Assembly: GCA_947628355.1 (NCBI GenBank)
Contig: CANQZO010000031.1
Coordinates: 1 to 12,107, forward strand
Direction: 5' to 3'
DNA length: 12,107 nt
Origin: Candidatus Gastranaerophilales bacterium
Lineage (GTDB): Bacteria > Cyanobacteriota > Vampirovibrionia > Gastranaerophilales > Gastranaerophilaceae
The first letter of the stretch is position 1. Every line of letters starts with the position of its first letter. Of this stretch, positions 6,240 to 12,107 are shown piece by piece. Below the pieces are notes generated by a model that saw only the letters and a program-made list of their open reading frames with translations, was not told the origin of the DNA and did not search any database. Made by a program: the position numbers and the translations under genes.

Positions 6240-7219
6240 TGTTTGATTATAAGGGAATGTCAGAAAAAGATTTAGTCAATTGTTGCAACAGTAAAAAAAT
6301 ACAAAAAGGACTTGCAAAGTTTAAATATGGAGTTTGTGAAAACTATTCTATAGGACGAATTTACAGGGAGTATGCTGATTTTCCAGTTTGGAAAACTCTT
6401 TATACTTATTCAGAACATGGAATAGAATTTGATATTGTGTATCCTCATGAAATTAATAATGATGCCGAAGCAATGTTTGTTTTTTCAGAGGACAAATACG
6501 AAAATTATAAAAAAGTATCAGATAAACCTTGTTATAAAGTTATTCATCCATTTGTATGGTATAGAAGAAAACATAACATCAATCAAGATGCAGATGCTAA
6601 AGGAACGATTGCTTTTCCGGCGCATGCGACACCTGATTGTTTATGCTCATTTGAAGTAAACAAGTATATTGAACAGTTGAAAGCTCTTCCACAAGAAATG
6701 CACCCAGTTTGTGTTTGCTTGTTTATGACTGATGTGTTGAACGGATTGTATAAACCGTTCATAGAAAATGGTATTTCGGTTTATACAGCTGGAAATGCGT
6801 CAGACATTCGTTTTGTGGATCGATACTATGATATTATACGCCATTTTAAGTATACAACGTCAAATATGGTTGGCTCATATTTATTTTTTGGCATTGAGCT
6901 AGGATTATCATTTTCACTTTATGGCGCACCAGCAACATATTTTAATGTATCGGATCCTAATTTTGAAAAAGGTAAAATGACTGATGTGTCAGAAAAAGAA
7001 AGAGCAGCGTCCAAATTGTTTGAAGGGATACATCAAAATATTAGTGAAGAACAGAAACAATTTGTACTGAAGAGTGTTGTTCCTAATGATTATCTGACCT
7101 CACACGAGATGCACGAAATTTTTTACAAGGCATATAAAAAAAGAGGAAATATATGGAAAGACCTATTCCGAGCTGTTAAAAATACTATAAAAAATATAAA
7201 ATTCCAAGAGAATATCTAA
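6239..7219 (+). CDS. Unknown protein, possibly a GT-B-like glycosyltransferase, 326 aa
   Basis: I chose ATG 6239 over an in-frame ATG at 6194. AAGGAAGGTG lies just before it, the upstream ATG falls inside the cytidylyltransferase remnant, and the TAATG overlap matches the local gene style. The protein has no signal peptide or clear membrane segment. FPAHATPDC (about 126-134) and TSNMVGSYLFFGIELG (207-222), followed by SLYGAP, resemble the donor-side turn of GT-B-fold enzymes, where a glycine-rich helix precedes LG.P. I cannot assign a family. It lacks the GxGHxxR motif of PseG, so it is not an ordinary PseG. It overlaps the next gene as TAATG. Plausible jobs are transfer of the nonulosonic acid or the missing hydrolase step; both are inference. 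Confidence 0.75.
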   Translation: MFDYKGMSEKDLVNCCNSKKIQKGLAKFKYGVCENYSIGRIYREYADFPVWKTLYTYSEHGIEFDIVYPHEINNDAEAMFVFSEDKYENYKKVSDKPCYKVIHPFVWYRRKHNINQDADAKGTIAFPAHATPDCLCSFEVNKYIEQLKALPQEMHPVCVCLFMTDVLNGLYKPFIENGISVYTAGNASDIRFVDRYYDIIRHFKYTTSNMVGSYLFFGIELGLSFSLYGAPATYFNVSDPNFEKGKMTDVSEKERAASKLFEGIHQNISEEQKQFVLKSVVPNDYLTSHEMHEIFYKAYKKRGNIWKDLFRAVKNTIKNIKFQENI

Positions 7220-7992
7220 TGGCTTTTAAATTGGGATTGAAATTATGGTCGGTAAATACAGACTTCTATCTAAAAGAAGCTGCTCAATTGTATGATAAAG
7301 GCACGTATGACTACATTGAATTATATGTTGTTCCAGAAACTTTGGACACTTTGAAAGAATGGAAAAAACTTAATATTCCCTTTATTATGCATAATTCTCA
7401 TTTTATGCATGGTTTTAATTTGGCAAGAGACGATAAAAGACAGCACAATCTGAAAATTTATAAACAAACCAGGCAATTTGCCGATGAACTCAATGCTAAA
7501 TATATTATTTTTCACGGTGGTATTGACGGAGAAGTTGAAGAAACTGCCAGACAGTTAGCTTCTCTGGATGAACCACGGGCGTTGATTGAAAACAAGCCTT
7601 TGAGAGCATTACCAAATCGTATGGGAGGAGGAAATTTTTGCCGTGGTGCAACAGTGGAGGAACTGTGTTATATCAGAGAAGTTGTACGGTGCGGTTTTTG
7701 TTTTGATATTGGACATGCTGTTTGCGCTGCAAATTCGCAGAAAAAAGAACCGTATGCTTTTCTGAAAGAATTATTGGCTTTAAAACCGACAATGTTTCAT
7801 TTATCAGATATTACGGATATGTCATCAGAATATGATGCTCATCCGCATTTGGGAACGGGGAAGCTGGACATAGCAAGACTGAAACGGGAGATTTTACCTA
7901 ATGATGCAGTTATATCCGTTGAAACCAACAAAGATAGCAAAGAAAACTTAGATGATTTTGTGAAGGATGTTGAATGTCTGAACAGTTTATAA
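7219..7992 (+). CDS. Xylose-isomerase-like TIM-barrel protein (sugar phosphate isomerase/epimerase family), 257 aa
   Basis: The fold is that of the AP endonuclease 2/xylose isomerase superfamily. Likely metal ligands appear in barrel order: Glu34 (YIELYV), His58/His61 (MHNSHF), His99 (FHGG), Glu124 (LIENKP), Asp163/His166 (FDIGHA), His194 (FHLSD) and Glu235 (SVETNK). Enzymes of this fold isomerise or epimerise sugars, or cleave them, using divalent metals. The specific reaction here is unknown. It begins on the stop of the previous gene (TAATG) and overlaps pseH by 19 nt, so it belongs firmly to the pathway operon. It is not one of the six canonical Pse enzymes and may make a variant of the sugar or supply a precursor. 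Confidence 0.8.
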   Translation: MAFKLGLKLWSVNTDFYLKEAAQLYDKGTYDYIELYVVPETLDTLKEWKKLNIPFIMHNSHFMHGFNLARDDKRQHNLKIYKQTRQFADELNAKYIIFHGGIDGEVEETARQLASLDEPRALIENKPLRALPNRMGGGNFCRGATVEELCYIREVVRCGFCFDIGHAVCAANSQKKEPYAFLKELLALKPTMFHLSDITDMSSEYDAHPHLGTGKLDIARLKREILPNDAVISVETNKDSKENLDDFVKDVECLNSL

Positions 7993-8453
7993 TCCGCCTA
8001 GCTGAAGAATCTGATATGAAGGCGGTGTTTGAGCTTTCTAATGATGTTCTTGTCAGGAAAAATTCTATCCGTTCCGAACACATAGAATGGAAAAATCATA
8101 TCAATTGGTTTCATAATATACTGAATAATGACGATGTTCTATTTTATGTCGCCGAAACTACAGAGGGGGAATTTGTTGGGCAGGTTCGTTTTCAAAAACA
8201 AAATAATGAATGGGTTGTTAGTATTAGTATATGCGAAAAATTCAGAGGTAAAAAAGTCGGAGAATATATTTTGAAACAAGCGATGAACTATTCAGGTTTA
8301 AAGAGAATATCAGCCTATGTCAAAAAAGAAAACTTCGCCTCGGTTAATTTATTTAAAAAAGAAGGATATAAAGAGGTTGTATCGGCAAATGTTCCACAAA
8401 ATGGCTTACTTAAATTTGTATCAGTATTTGAAGATGATGAGAATAATTCATAG
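7974..8453 (+). CDS. pseH: GNAT N-acetyltransferase, PseH, 159 aa
   Basis: PseH transfers acetyl from acetyl-CoA to the 4-amino group of the UDP-sugar made by PseC. It is a single GNAT domain. RGKKVG (91-96) is the acetyl-CoA pyrophosphate loop, and NFASVNLFKKEGY (120-132) is the C-terminal GNAT signature. RKNSIRSEHIEWKNHINWF near residues 28-46 is typical of the PseH subgroup. The start has AAGGA 6 nt upstream and overlaps the previous gene by 19 nt. The gene ends 36 nt before pseI. In some organisms PseH is fused to PseG; here it is a separate, normal-length protein with no PseG domain. Confidence 0.87.
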   Translation: MSEQFIIRLAEESDMKAVFELSNDVLVRKNSIRSEHIEWKNHINWFHNILNNDDVLFYVAETTEGEFVGQVRFQKQNNEWVVSISICEKFRGKKVGEYILKQAMNYSGLKRISAYVKKENFASVNLFKKEGYKEVVSANVPQNGLLKFVSVFEDDENNS

Positions 8454-8489
8454 TATTGTTTATTGTCTCTGTAAAATAGGGAAATTGTA

Positions 8490-9515
8490 ATGAGTGCAAC
8501 GTTCATCATAGCTGAAATGTCTGCTAACCATTGTGGTGATATAAATTTGGCCAAAAAAATTATTAAAACAGCTAAAAAAATCGGAGCTGATGCTGTCAAA
8601 ATACAAACATATACAGCAGATACAATTACCATAGACTGCCAAAATGAAGAGTTTCTGATAAAAGATAAAGAAAGTCTTTGGAACGGTGAAAATCTGTATT
8701 CTTTGTACCAAAAAGCATATACACCCTGGGAATGGCAGGGCGAGCTTAAGGCTTATGCTGATGAAATCGGTATACCTCTTTTTTCAACACCGTTTGATTT
8801 TACTGCAGTTGATTTTTTAGAAACTATCAATATTCCCATGTATAAAATTGCCAGTTTTGAAGCTTTTGATTATCCATTGATAAAATATGCGGCCTCAAAA
8901 GGAAAACCGATGATTATATCAACCGGCATTTCCTCGTTGGAGGAAATACAAGGGGCAATAGATGCATGCAAGTCCGTCGGCAATCAAGATATTACAATTT
9001 TAAAATGTACGTCTGCATATCCGGCAAAGGTTGAGGATATGAATCTTGTAACTATTAAAGACATGTTGGAGCGTTTTGCTCCAGATGGTGTAAAAATAGG
9101 TCTTTCTGATCATTCTATGAGTATTATACCGCCTGTTGTTGCAGTAACGATGGGAGCAAAGGTTATTGAAAAACATTTTACTTTGGATAGGGATTTAGGC
9201 GGTGCTGATAGCGGATTTTCGTTAAATATTGAAGAATTTTCGACAATGGTAAAAGCTGTTCGAGAGACTGAAAAAGCTTTGGGAAAAGCAGATTATACAA
9301 TCAATGAAAAAAATCGCAAATTTGCACGTTCTCTGTATGTTATTAAAAACATCAAAAAAGGTGAAAAGTTTACCTCTGATAATATTCGTTCCATTCGTCC
9401 ATCAAATGGTTTGCATCCTAAGTATTATGAAGAGGTCCTCGGTGAAACCGCTACTTGTGATTTAAAATTCGGTACTCCAATGAAAATGGAATATATTAAG
9501 AAAGGAACACAATAA
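8490..9515 (+). CDS. pseI: Pseudaminic acid synthase, PseI, 341 aa
   Basis: PseI condenses the 2,4-diacetamido-trideoxy sugar with phosphoenolpyruvate to form pseudaminic acid. Residues 1-270 are a NeuB-type TIM barrel. The start is IIAEMSANHCGD (6-17), VKIQTY (36-41) is conserved, and likely metal ligands are His208 (LSDHS) and His229 (EKHFTLDR). A SAF/antifreeze-like domain occupies about 280-338. LWNGENLYSLYQKAYTPWEW (63-82) distinguishes PseI from sialic and legionaminic acid synthases. The length is typical. The ribosome site (AGGGAAA) is modest. It is the last intact gene of the operon. Confidence 0.95.
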   Translation: MSATFIIAEMSANHCGDINLAKKIIKTAKKIGADAVKIQTYTADTITIDCQNEEFLIKDKESLWNGENLYSLYQKAYTPWEWQGELKAYADEIGIPLFSTPFDFTAVDFLETINIPMYKIASFEAFDYPLIKYAASKGKPMIISTGISSLEEIQGAIDACKSVGNQDITILKCTSAYPAKVEDMNLVTIKDMLERFAPDGVKIGLSDHSMSIIPPVVAVTMGAKVIEKHFTLDRDLGGADSGFSLNIEEFSTMVKAVRETEKALGKADYTINEKNRKFARSLYVIKNIKKGEKFTSDNIRSIRPSNGLHPKYYEEVLGETATCDLKFGTPMKMEYIKKGTQ

Positions 9516-9580
9516 AGATAACAATTATACAAGACCTTATTGATGTTGTAAGGGAAAAGTTTTTGCTGCTCACCATTTGC

Positions 9581-9605
9581 AAAAGCCTTTGTGAATAAGG
9601 GTTTT
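9581..9605 (+). terminator. Weak terminator-like hairpin after pseI
   Basis: AAAAgCCTT (9581-9589) pairs with AAGGgTTTT (9597-9605) with one G-G mismatch and a 7-nt loop. It is the best candidate for the end of the pse transcript, but the stem is short and the T-run is part of it. Confidence 0.3.
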
Positions 9606-9627
9606 GATGCTATAAAATTTGGAATAG

Positions 9628-9936
9628 AACAAATTATTGAGAAATGATGGAATTTTCTTAGCTAATTTGCAATTATTAGAACATACAGAAAATTGCGAAG
9701 AAAAAAGGATGGAAGACCAAAAAAAATGATTAGATAATTTTTGCAAACGCAAGCAAATTGATAAGAATAATTATAAGCATGATAATTTTATGCCTACAAA
9801 TTATGATATGTCTTGGGATAATTTTGACAATTTTATAACAGATCGAAAGAAAAATATACTTGAACGATTAATTTCTGAATTGAATATAATAGATCCGACA
9901 TCAGAAAATAACCATTATTTTTCTAAATCAGTTTAG
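9628..9936 (+). pseudogene. C-terminal remnant of a DUF262/DUF1524 (GmrSD-type) protein
   Basis: One frame (9628-9936, ending at TAG) reads NLQLLEHTEN, then an internal TGA at 9727-9729, then LDNFCKRKQID and, near the end, WDNFDNFITDRKKNILERLI. As I recall the family, this follows the end of DUF1524 domains: a GNLQLLEG.EN strand, then W-L, then an FxxFIxxRxxxIxxxI helix. The internal TGA sits where a tryptophan would be expected, so a single TGG-to-TGA change could explain it. Other genes here use TGA as a normal stop, so recoding is unlikely. Upstream (9516-9627) no frame continues the domain, and no start is present. It appears to be a dead fragment of a modification-dependent restriction gene. 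The remainder of the gap (9937-10061) shows nothing else. Confidence 0.45.
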
Positions 9937-10061
9937 TTGTTGGTTCTTCTTTCGGCAATGTATGTGCGTAATAATATGTAAGGGAGAATAATCAAATTGA
10001 TAGCCTCACCATACCTCCTTGGAGAAGGATGTTATTACAGGACTCAATAATCTAAATCCCG

Positions 10062-10391
10062 TCAATCACCAGTCAAATATTTATCGTTGCTGGCACCCGG
10101 ATACTTAACTACGACATTAGTTGTCCCGTCTTCCAAACACTCAAAGTCTGTCGCCTCCCCGGGCTCCATGACAATAATGTCTCCGGCTTGATATTCAACA
10201 TTGTTCATCTTGACGCGTCCGCTGACGATACAAGTGTATTCAGTCGCAACCTTATGAAAATGCTGCCCTTCATAATCACCTTTTTTATAAGCTTTAACCG
10301 CAACTTCAACATCATTAGTTTTAAGCAGTGAAGGATCAAAATTGCCAATAAACCATCCTTTTGTCATCTCACTTAATTTCGCGATTTTCAT
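10062..10391 (-). CDS. Small cupin-domain protein, 109 aa
   Basis: This is a single cupin beta-barrel. The first motif, GDYEGQHFHKVATEYTCIVSG (38-58), carries the metal ligands His44, His46 and Glu51. The second, GDIIVMEPGEATDFE (70-84), lacks the usual histidine, which is aspartate here (Asp82). Such small cupins act as sugar isomerases, epimerases or binding proteins in glycan clusters. The reaction here is unknown. The ATG shares one base with the stop of the nucleotidyltransferase gene (TGATG), so it is the coupled last gene of a minus-strand operon. The stop is TGA. No clear terminator follows. Confidence 0.85.
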   Translation of the reverse strand: MKIAKLSEMTKGWFIGNFDPSLLKTNDVEVAVKAYKKGDYEGQHFHKVATEYTCIVSGRVKMNNVEYQAGDIIVMEPGEATDFECLEDGTTNVVVKYPGASNDKYLTGD

Positions 10392-11122
10392 CAGTCACTG
10401 CCTCCTTTGCGGTGTGAAAGGTAAGTTTCATACATTTGATAGTTGGAAAATGATATATAATCCTTGCGCAAAATTTCATAAATCCCAATTTTTTTCTGCT
10501 CAAGAATCAACTCATTATATGTTGTACTGACATAATACAACCCATTGATGTTAGCATCTTTTTCAATTACAGCAAAACAGGCGCGCACGAAATCACTTCC
10601 GTGGCAATAATAATAGCAGCCTGCCGTCGCATTATCCGAAATTGGTCTTTTCTCGCTGGTTTCAATAACAAGCCCATTTTTATCCAAAGCCACAAAACTC
10701 CACTTGGGATGTACAGACTTAAACGTTAAAATTCCGCCGTCTAATTTACGCGCCCGAAAATCCTCAATTGCCGCTTTCAAATTTGTTTTAATCAGCTGAT
10801 CTCCGTTAATAATCAGCAATTCCTCATCATTATTAATATCTTCAATCGCAAACAGGGCCGTACATACGGCTCCTTTGGTCAAATTTTCAACGCTGATTAC
10901 CTTGACCAACGGACAAAGAATTTTCATCATATCGCCAAGAAAAAACTTTTCCTGATCTTCTTTGCGGATAATACAAATCAAATGTTCGCTCAAATCTTTC
11001 AGTGAATCGACAACTCTTTGAATAATAGGTTTATTATGTATTTCCAACAAATATTTTGGATAAGAATGTCCATGTTCTTCAAAGTCCTTGCTGACTCCAG
11101 CCATTAAAATCACGATATTCAT
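10391..11122 (-). CDS. Sugar-type nucleotidyltransferase, 243 aa
   Basis: This is a Rossmann-like NTP-transferase domain that would activate a sugar phosphate or similar phosphate ester. Strand one and the P-loop region read MNIVILMAGVSKDF. The usual GxGxR signature is altered to GVSKDF, but YPKYLLEIHNKPII with Lys23 is kept. INGDQ (105-109, Asp108) is the metal-binding site, and EKRPISDNATAGCYYY (157-172) matches the later sugar-binding region. The length is normal for a single-domain enzyme of this type. The gene overlaps the HAD gene start-to-stop as TAATG. The substrate cannot be told from the sequence. The partners suggest an unusual phosphate-linked or deoxy-sugar substituent. The altered signature leaves open a changed nucleotide preference. 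Confidence 0.8.
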   Translation of the reverse strand: MNIVILMAGVSKDFEEHGHSYPKYLLEIHNKPIIQRVVDSLKDLSEHLICIIRKEDQEKFFLGDMMKILCPLVKVISVENLTKGAVCTALFAIEDINNDEELLIINGDQLIKTNLKAAIEDFRARKLDGGILTFKSVHPKWSFVALDKNGLVIETSEKRPISDNATAGCYYYCHGSDFVRACFAVIEKDANINGLYYVSTTYNELILEQKKIGIYEILRKDYISFSNYQMYETYLSHRKGGSD

Positions 11123-11766
11123 TACACAACCTCCTGTTGCACAGCTTCTATTTCGTCAATTTTATTGCGAATATTTTGATACGTAACATCATAGACCGTT
11201 TCTACCTTAAGCAAATGTGCGCCGCTTGCTATCGCTGCTTTAACTCCATTTAAATTGTCTTCCACGATTAAACACTCCTCCGGTTTAAGCCCCAACCGCG
11301 TAATCGCCGTATTATAAATTTCCGGGTCCGGCTTGGACTTTGTAACATCTTGATTAGAAAGCGTAAAATCCATATATTTCATCAAATCTGCTTTTGACAT
11401 CATCATATCTATTGTAACACGTACCGAATTTGACCCCAAAGCCAGCTTATATCCTTCTGCCTTGAGCTTAGACAACGCATATTGGTGACAAAACAAAGGT
11501 TTGCATTTCATATAAACATATTCCATGGTATAAATCTGTTTCATATGATTAATAAATTTATGCAATCCTTTGGGCAAACCACGCTCCATAGAAAGCATTT
11601 CCAGCTTCTTTTTGGTAGGCAACCCGTCAAAAGTAACCAGATGGTCATAACGGGAAATCTTATAACCAAACAGTCCCAAAGCCTGATTTAAGGCTTCATA
11701 ATGCCAGTCTTTGGCTTCAATAAGCACTCCATCCATATCAAAAATTATTGCTTTAATTTTTGCCAT
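11122..11766 (-). CDS. HAD-superfamily phosphatase (beta-phosphoglucomutase-like), 214 aa
   Basis: I placed the start at ATG 11766, with AAAGGAA upstream. A longer frame to 11826 would add 20 residues ahead of the first strand and run deep into the upstream gene. The HAD motifs are all present: FDMDGVL with Asp10 (nucleophile) and Asp12 (acid/base), SNS near residue 115, KSKPDP with the motif III lysine, and IVEDNLNGVKAA as the motif IV acid. A C1-type helical cap lies after motif I, as in beta-phosphoglucomutase-like enzymes. It probably acts on a sugar phosphate in the same pathway as the neighbouring nucleotidyltransferase. It overlaps its upstream neighbour by 14 nt and its downstream one by 3 nt. 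Confidence 0.87.
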   Translation of the reverse strand: MAKIKAIIFDMDGVLIEAKDWHYEALNQALGLFGYKISRYDHLVTFDGLPTKKKLEMLSMERGLPKGLHKFINHMKQIYTMEYVYMKCKPLFCHQYALSKLKAEGYKLALGSNSVRVTIDMMMSKADLMKYMDFTLSNQDVTKSKPDPEIYNTAITRLGLKPEECLIVEDNLNGVKAAIASGAHLLKVETVYDVTYQNIRNKIDEIEAVQQEVV

Positions 11767-12107
11767 AAAAAAATTCCTTTGCTTCAAAAGGTTTATCTGT
11801 GCATAACAGCAAATTGTTACTGTCAAAAAAATGACTGCAACGAATTATTTTCCATTGCTCTATGGTCGGCCTTTGATGCAAATCAGCCGAAACGACGCAG
11901 ACTTTCTTACCGTCGTTTAAAATATCATCAATATCACGCGCCACGAACCAATCAGAATCAAAACTATCCAGCCACACTCCCTCAGCCTTATCCAACAAGA
12001 CCGGAACTGGCTGGATGTCGCTTTTTCCGGTAAAAACCCTGAGGCCGACTTGAAGTTGAACCACCATGTCGGGAATAGACATATCAAATGTAAAGTAATT
12101 GCTGTGC
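11753..12107 (-). CDS. C-terminal end of a probable phosphodiesterase-like TIM-barrel protein (cut by the window edge)
   Basis: The frame is open to the right edge, so the ATG at 12082 is probably internal and only the last 117 or so residues are seen. GLRVFTGKS, GVWLDSFDSDWF, KKVCVVSADLH and LLLCTDKPFEAKEFF resemble, from memory, the end of PI-PLC/glycerophosphodiester phosphodiesterase-like barrels found beside nucleotidyltransferases in surface-polymer loci. The catalytic N-terminal half is not visible, so function is tentative. The stop overlaps the HAD start by 14 nt, making this the first visible gene of the minus-strand operon. Confidence 0.55.
   Translation of the reverse strand, partial: HSNYFTFDMSIPDMVVQLQVGLRVFTGKSDIQPVPVLLDKAEGVWLDSFDSDWFVARDIDDILNDGKKVCVVSADLHQRPTIEQWKIIRCSHFFDSNNLLLCTDKPFEAKEFFYGKN

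Noticed and set aside
9727..9729. TGA read as tryptophan (alternative genetic code)
   Set aside because: Other genes here use TGA as a stop and TGG for tryptophan, so a nonsense mutation in a dead gene is simpler.
9937..10061. A gene or terminator between the broken gene and the cupin
   Set aside because: Only very short frames and a 4-bp CTCC/GGAG stem without a T-run are present.

Overview
The window looks like a surface-sugar locus from a low-GC, probably host-associated bacterium, very likely Gram-negative. Good Shine-Dalgarno (SD) sequences precede most genes, and the promoters that can be read are of sigma-70 type (TTAACA-17-TACTAT; TTGACT-18-TATAAG). Both argue against Bacteroidota, although one gene (the invertase) closely resembles a Bacteroides family. 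TGA is used as a normal stop. No genus can be named from the sequence alone.

Layout. Bases 1-240 hold one 189-bp unit plus a truncated second copy of a strongly structured, probably non-coding repeat that includes a long hairpin terminator. A minus-strand gene of unknown function (355-1131) follows, with its own promoter. A Mpi-type serine invertase (1441-2037) comes next, preceded by a possible 17-codon leader ORF. Between the invertase and the next operon lies a segment of about 125 bp flanked by 11-bp inverted repeats. These resemble the sites used by Mpi invertases. The segment carries a good sigma-70 promoter that now points away from the downstream operon.

Bases 2306-9515 are a pseudaminic acid pathway: PseB (dehydratase), PseC (aminotransferase), PseF (CMP-sugar synthase), a PseA-like sugar amidotransferase, an unknown protein, a xylose-isomerase-like TIM barrel, PseH (acetyltransferase) and PseI (synthase). 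Most genes overlap or abut. A strong hairpin terminator and the 3' remnant of a second PseF/NeuA-like gene divide the locus after the PseA-like gene, so it appears assembled from two cassettes. No PseG (UDP-sugar hydrolase) is recognisable in the window.

A broken gene (9628-9936) follows that looks like the C-terminal end of a DUF262/DUF1524 restriction-type protein. A convergent minus-strand operon then enters from the right edge: the end of a phosphodiesterase-like protein, a HAD phosphatase, a sugar-type nucleotidyltransferase and a small cupin. It probably makes another activated surface-glycan substituent.

Taken together, the most interesting reading is a phase-variable pseudaminic acid operon. 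The linked invertase would flip the promoter segment, and the sequenced orientation would be OFF for the pse genes. In that orientation the promoter would instead drive antisense RNA across the invertase gene.
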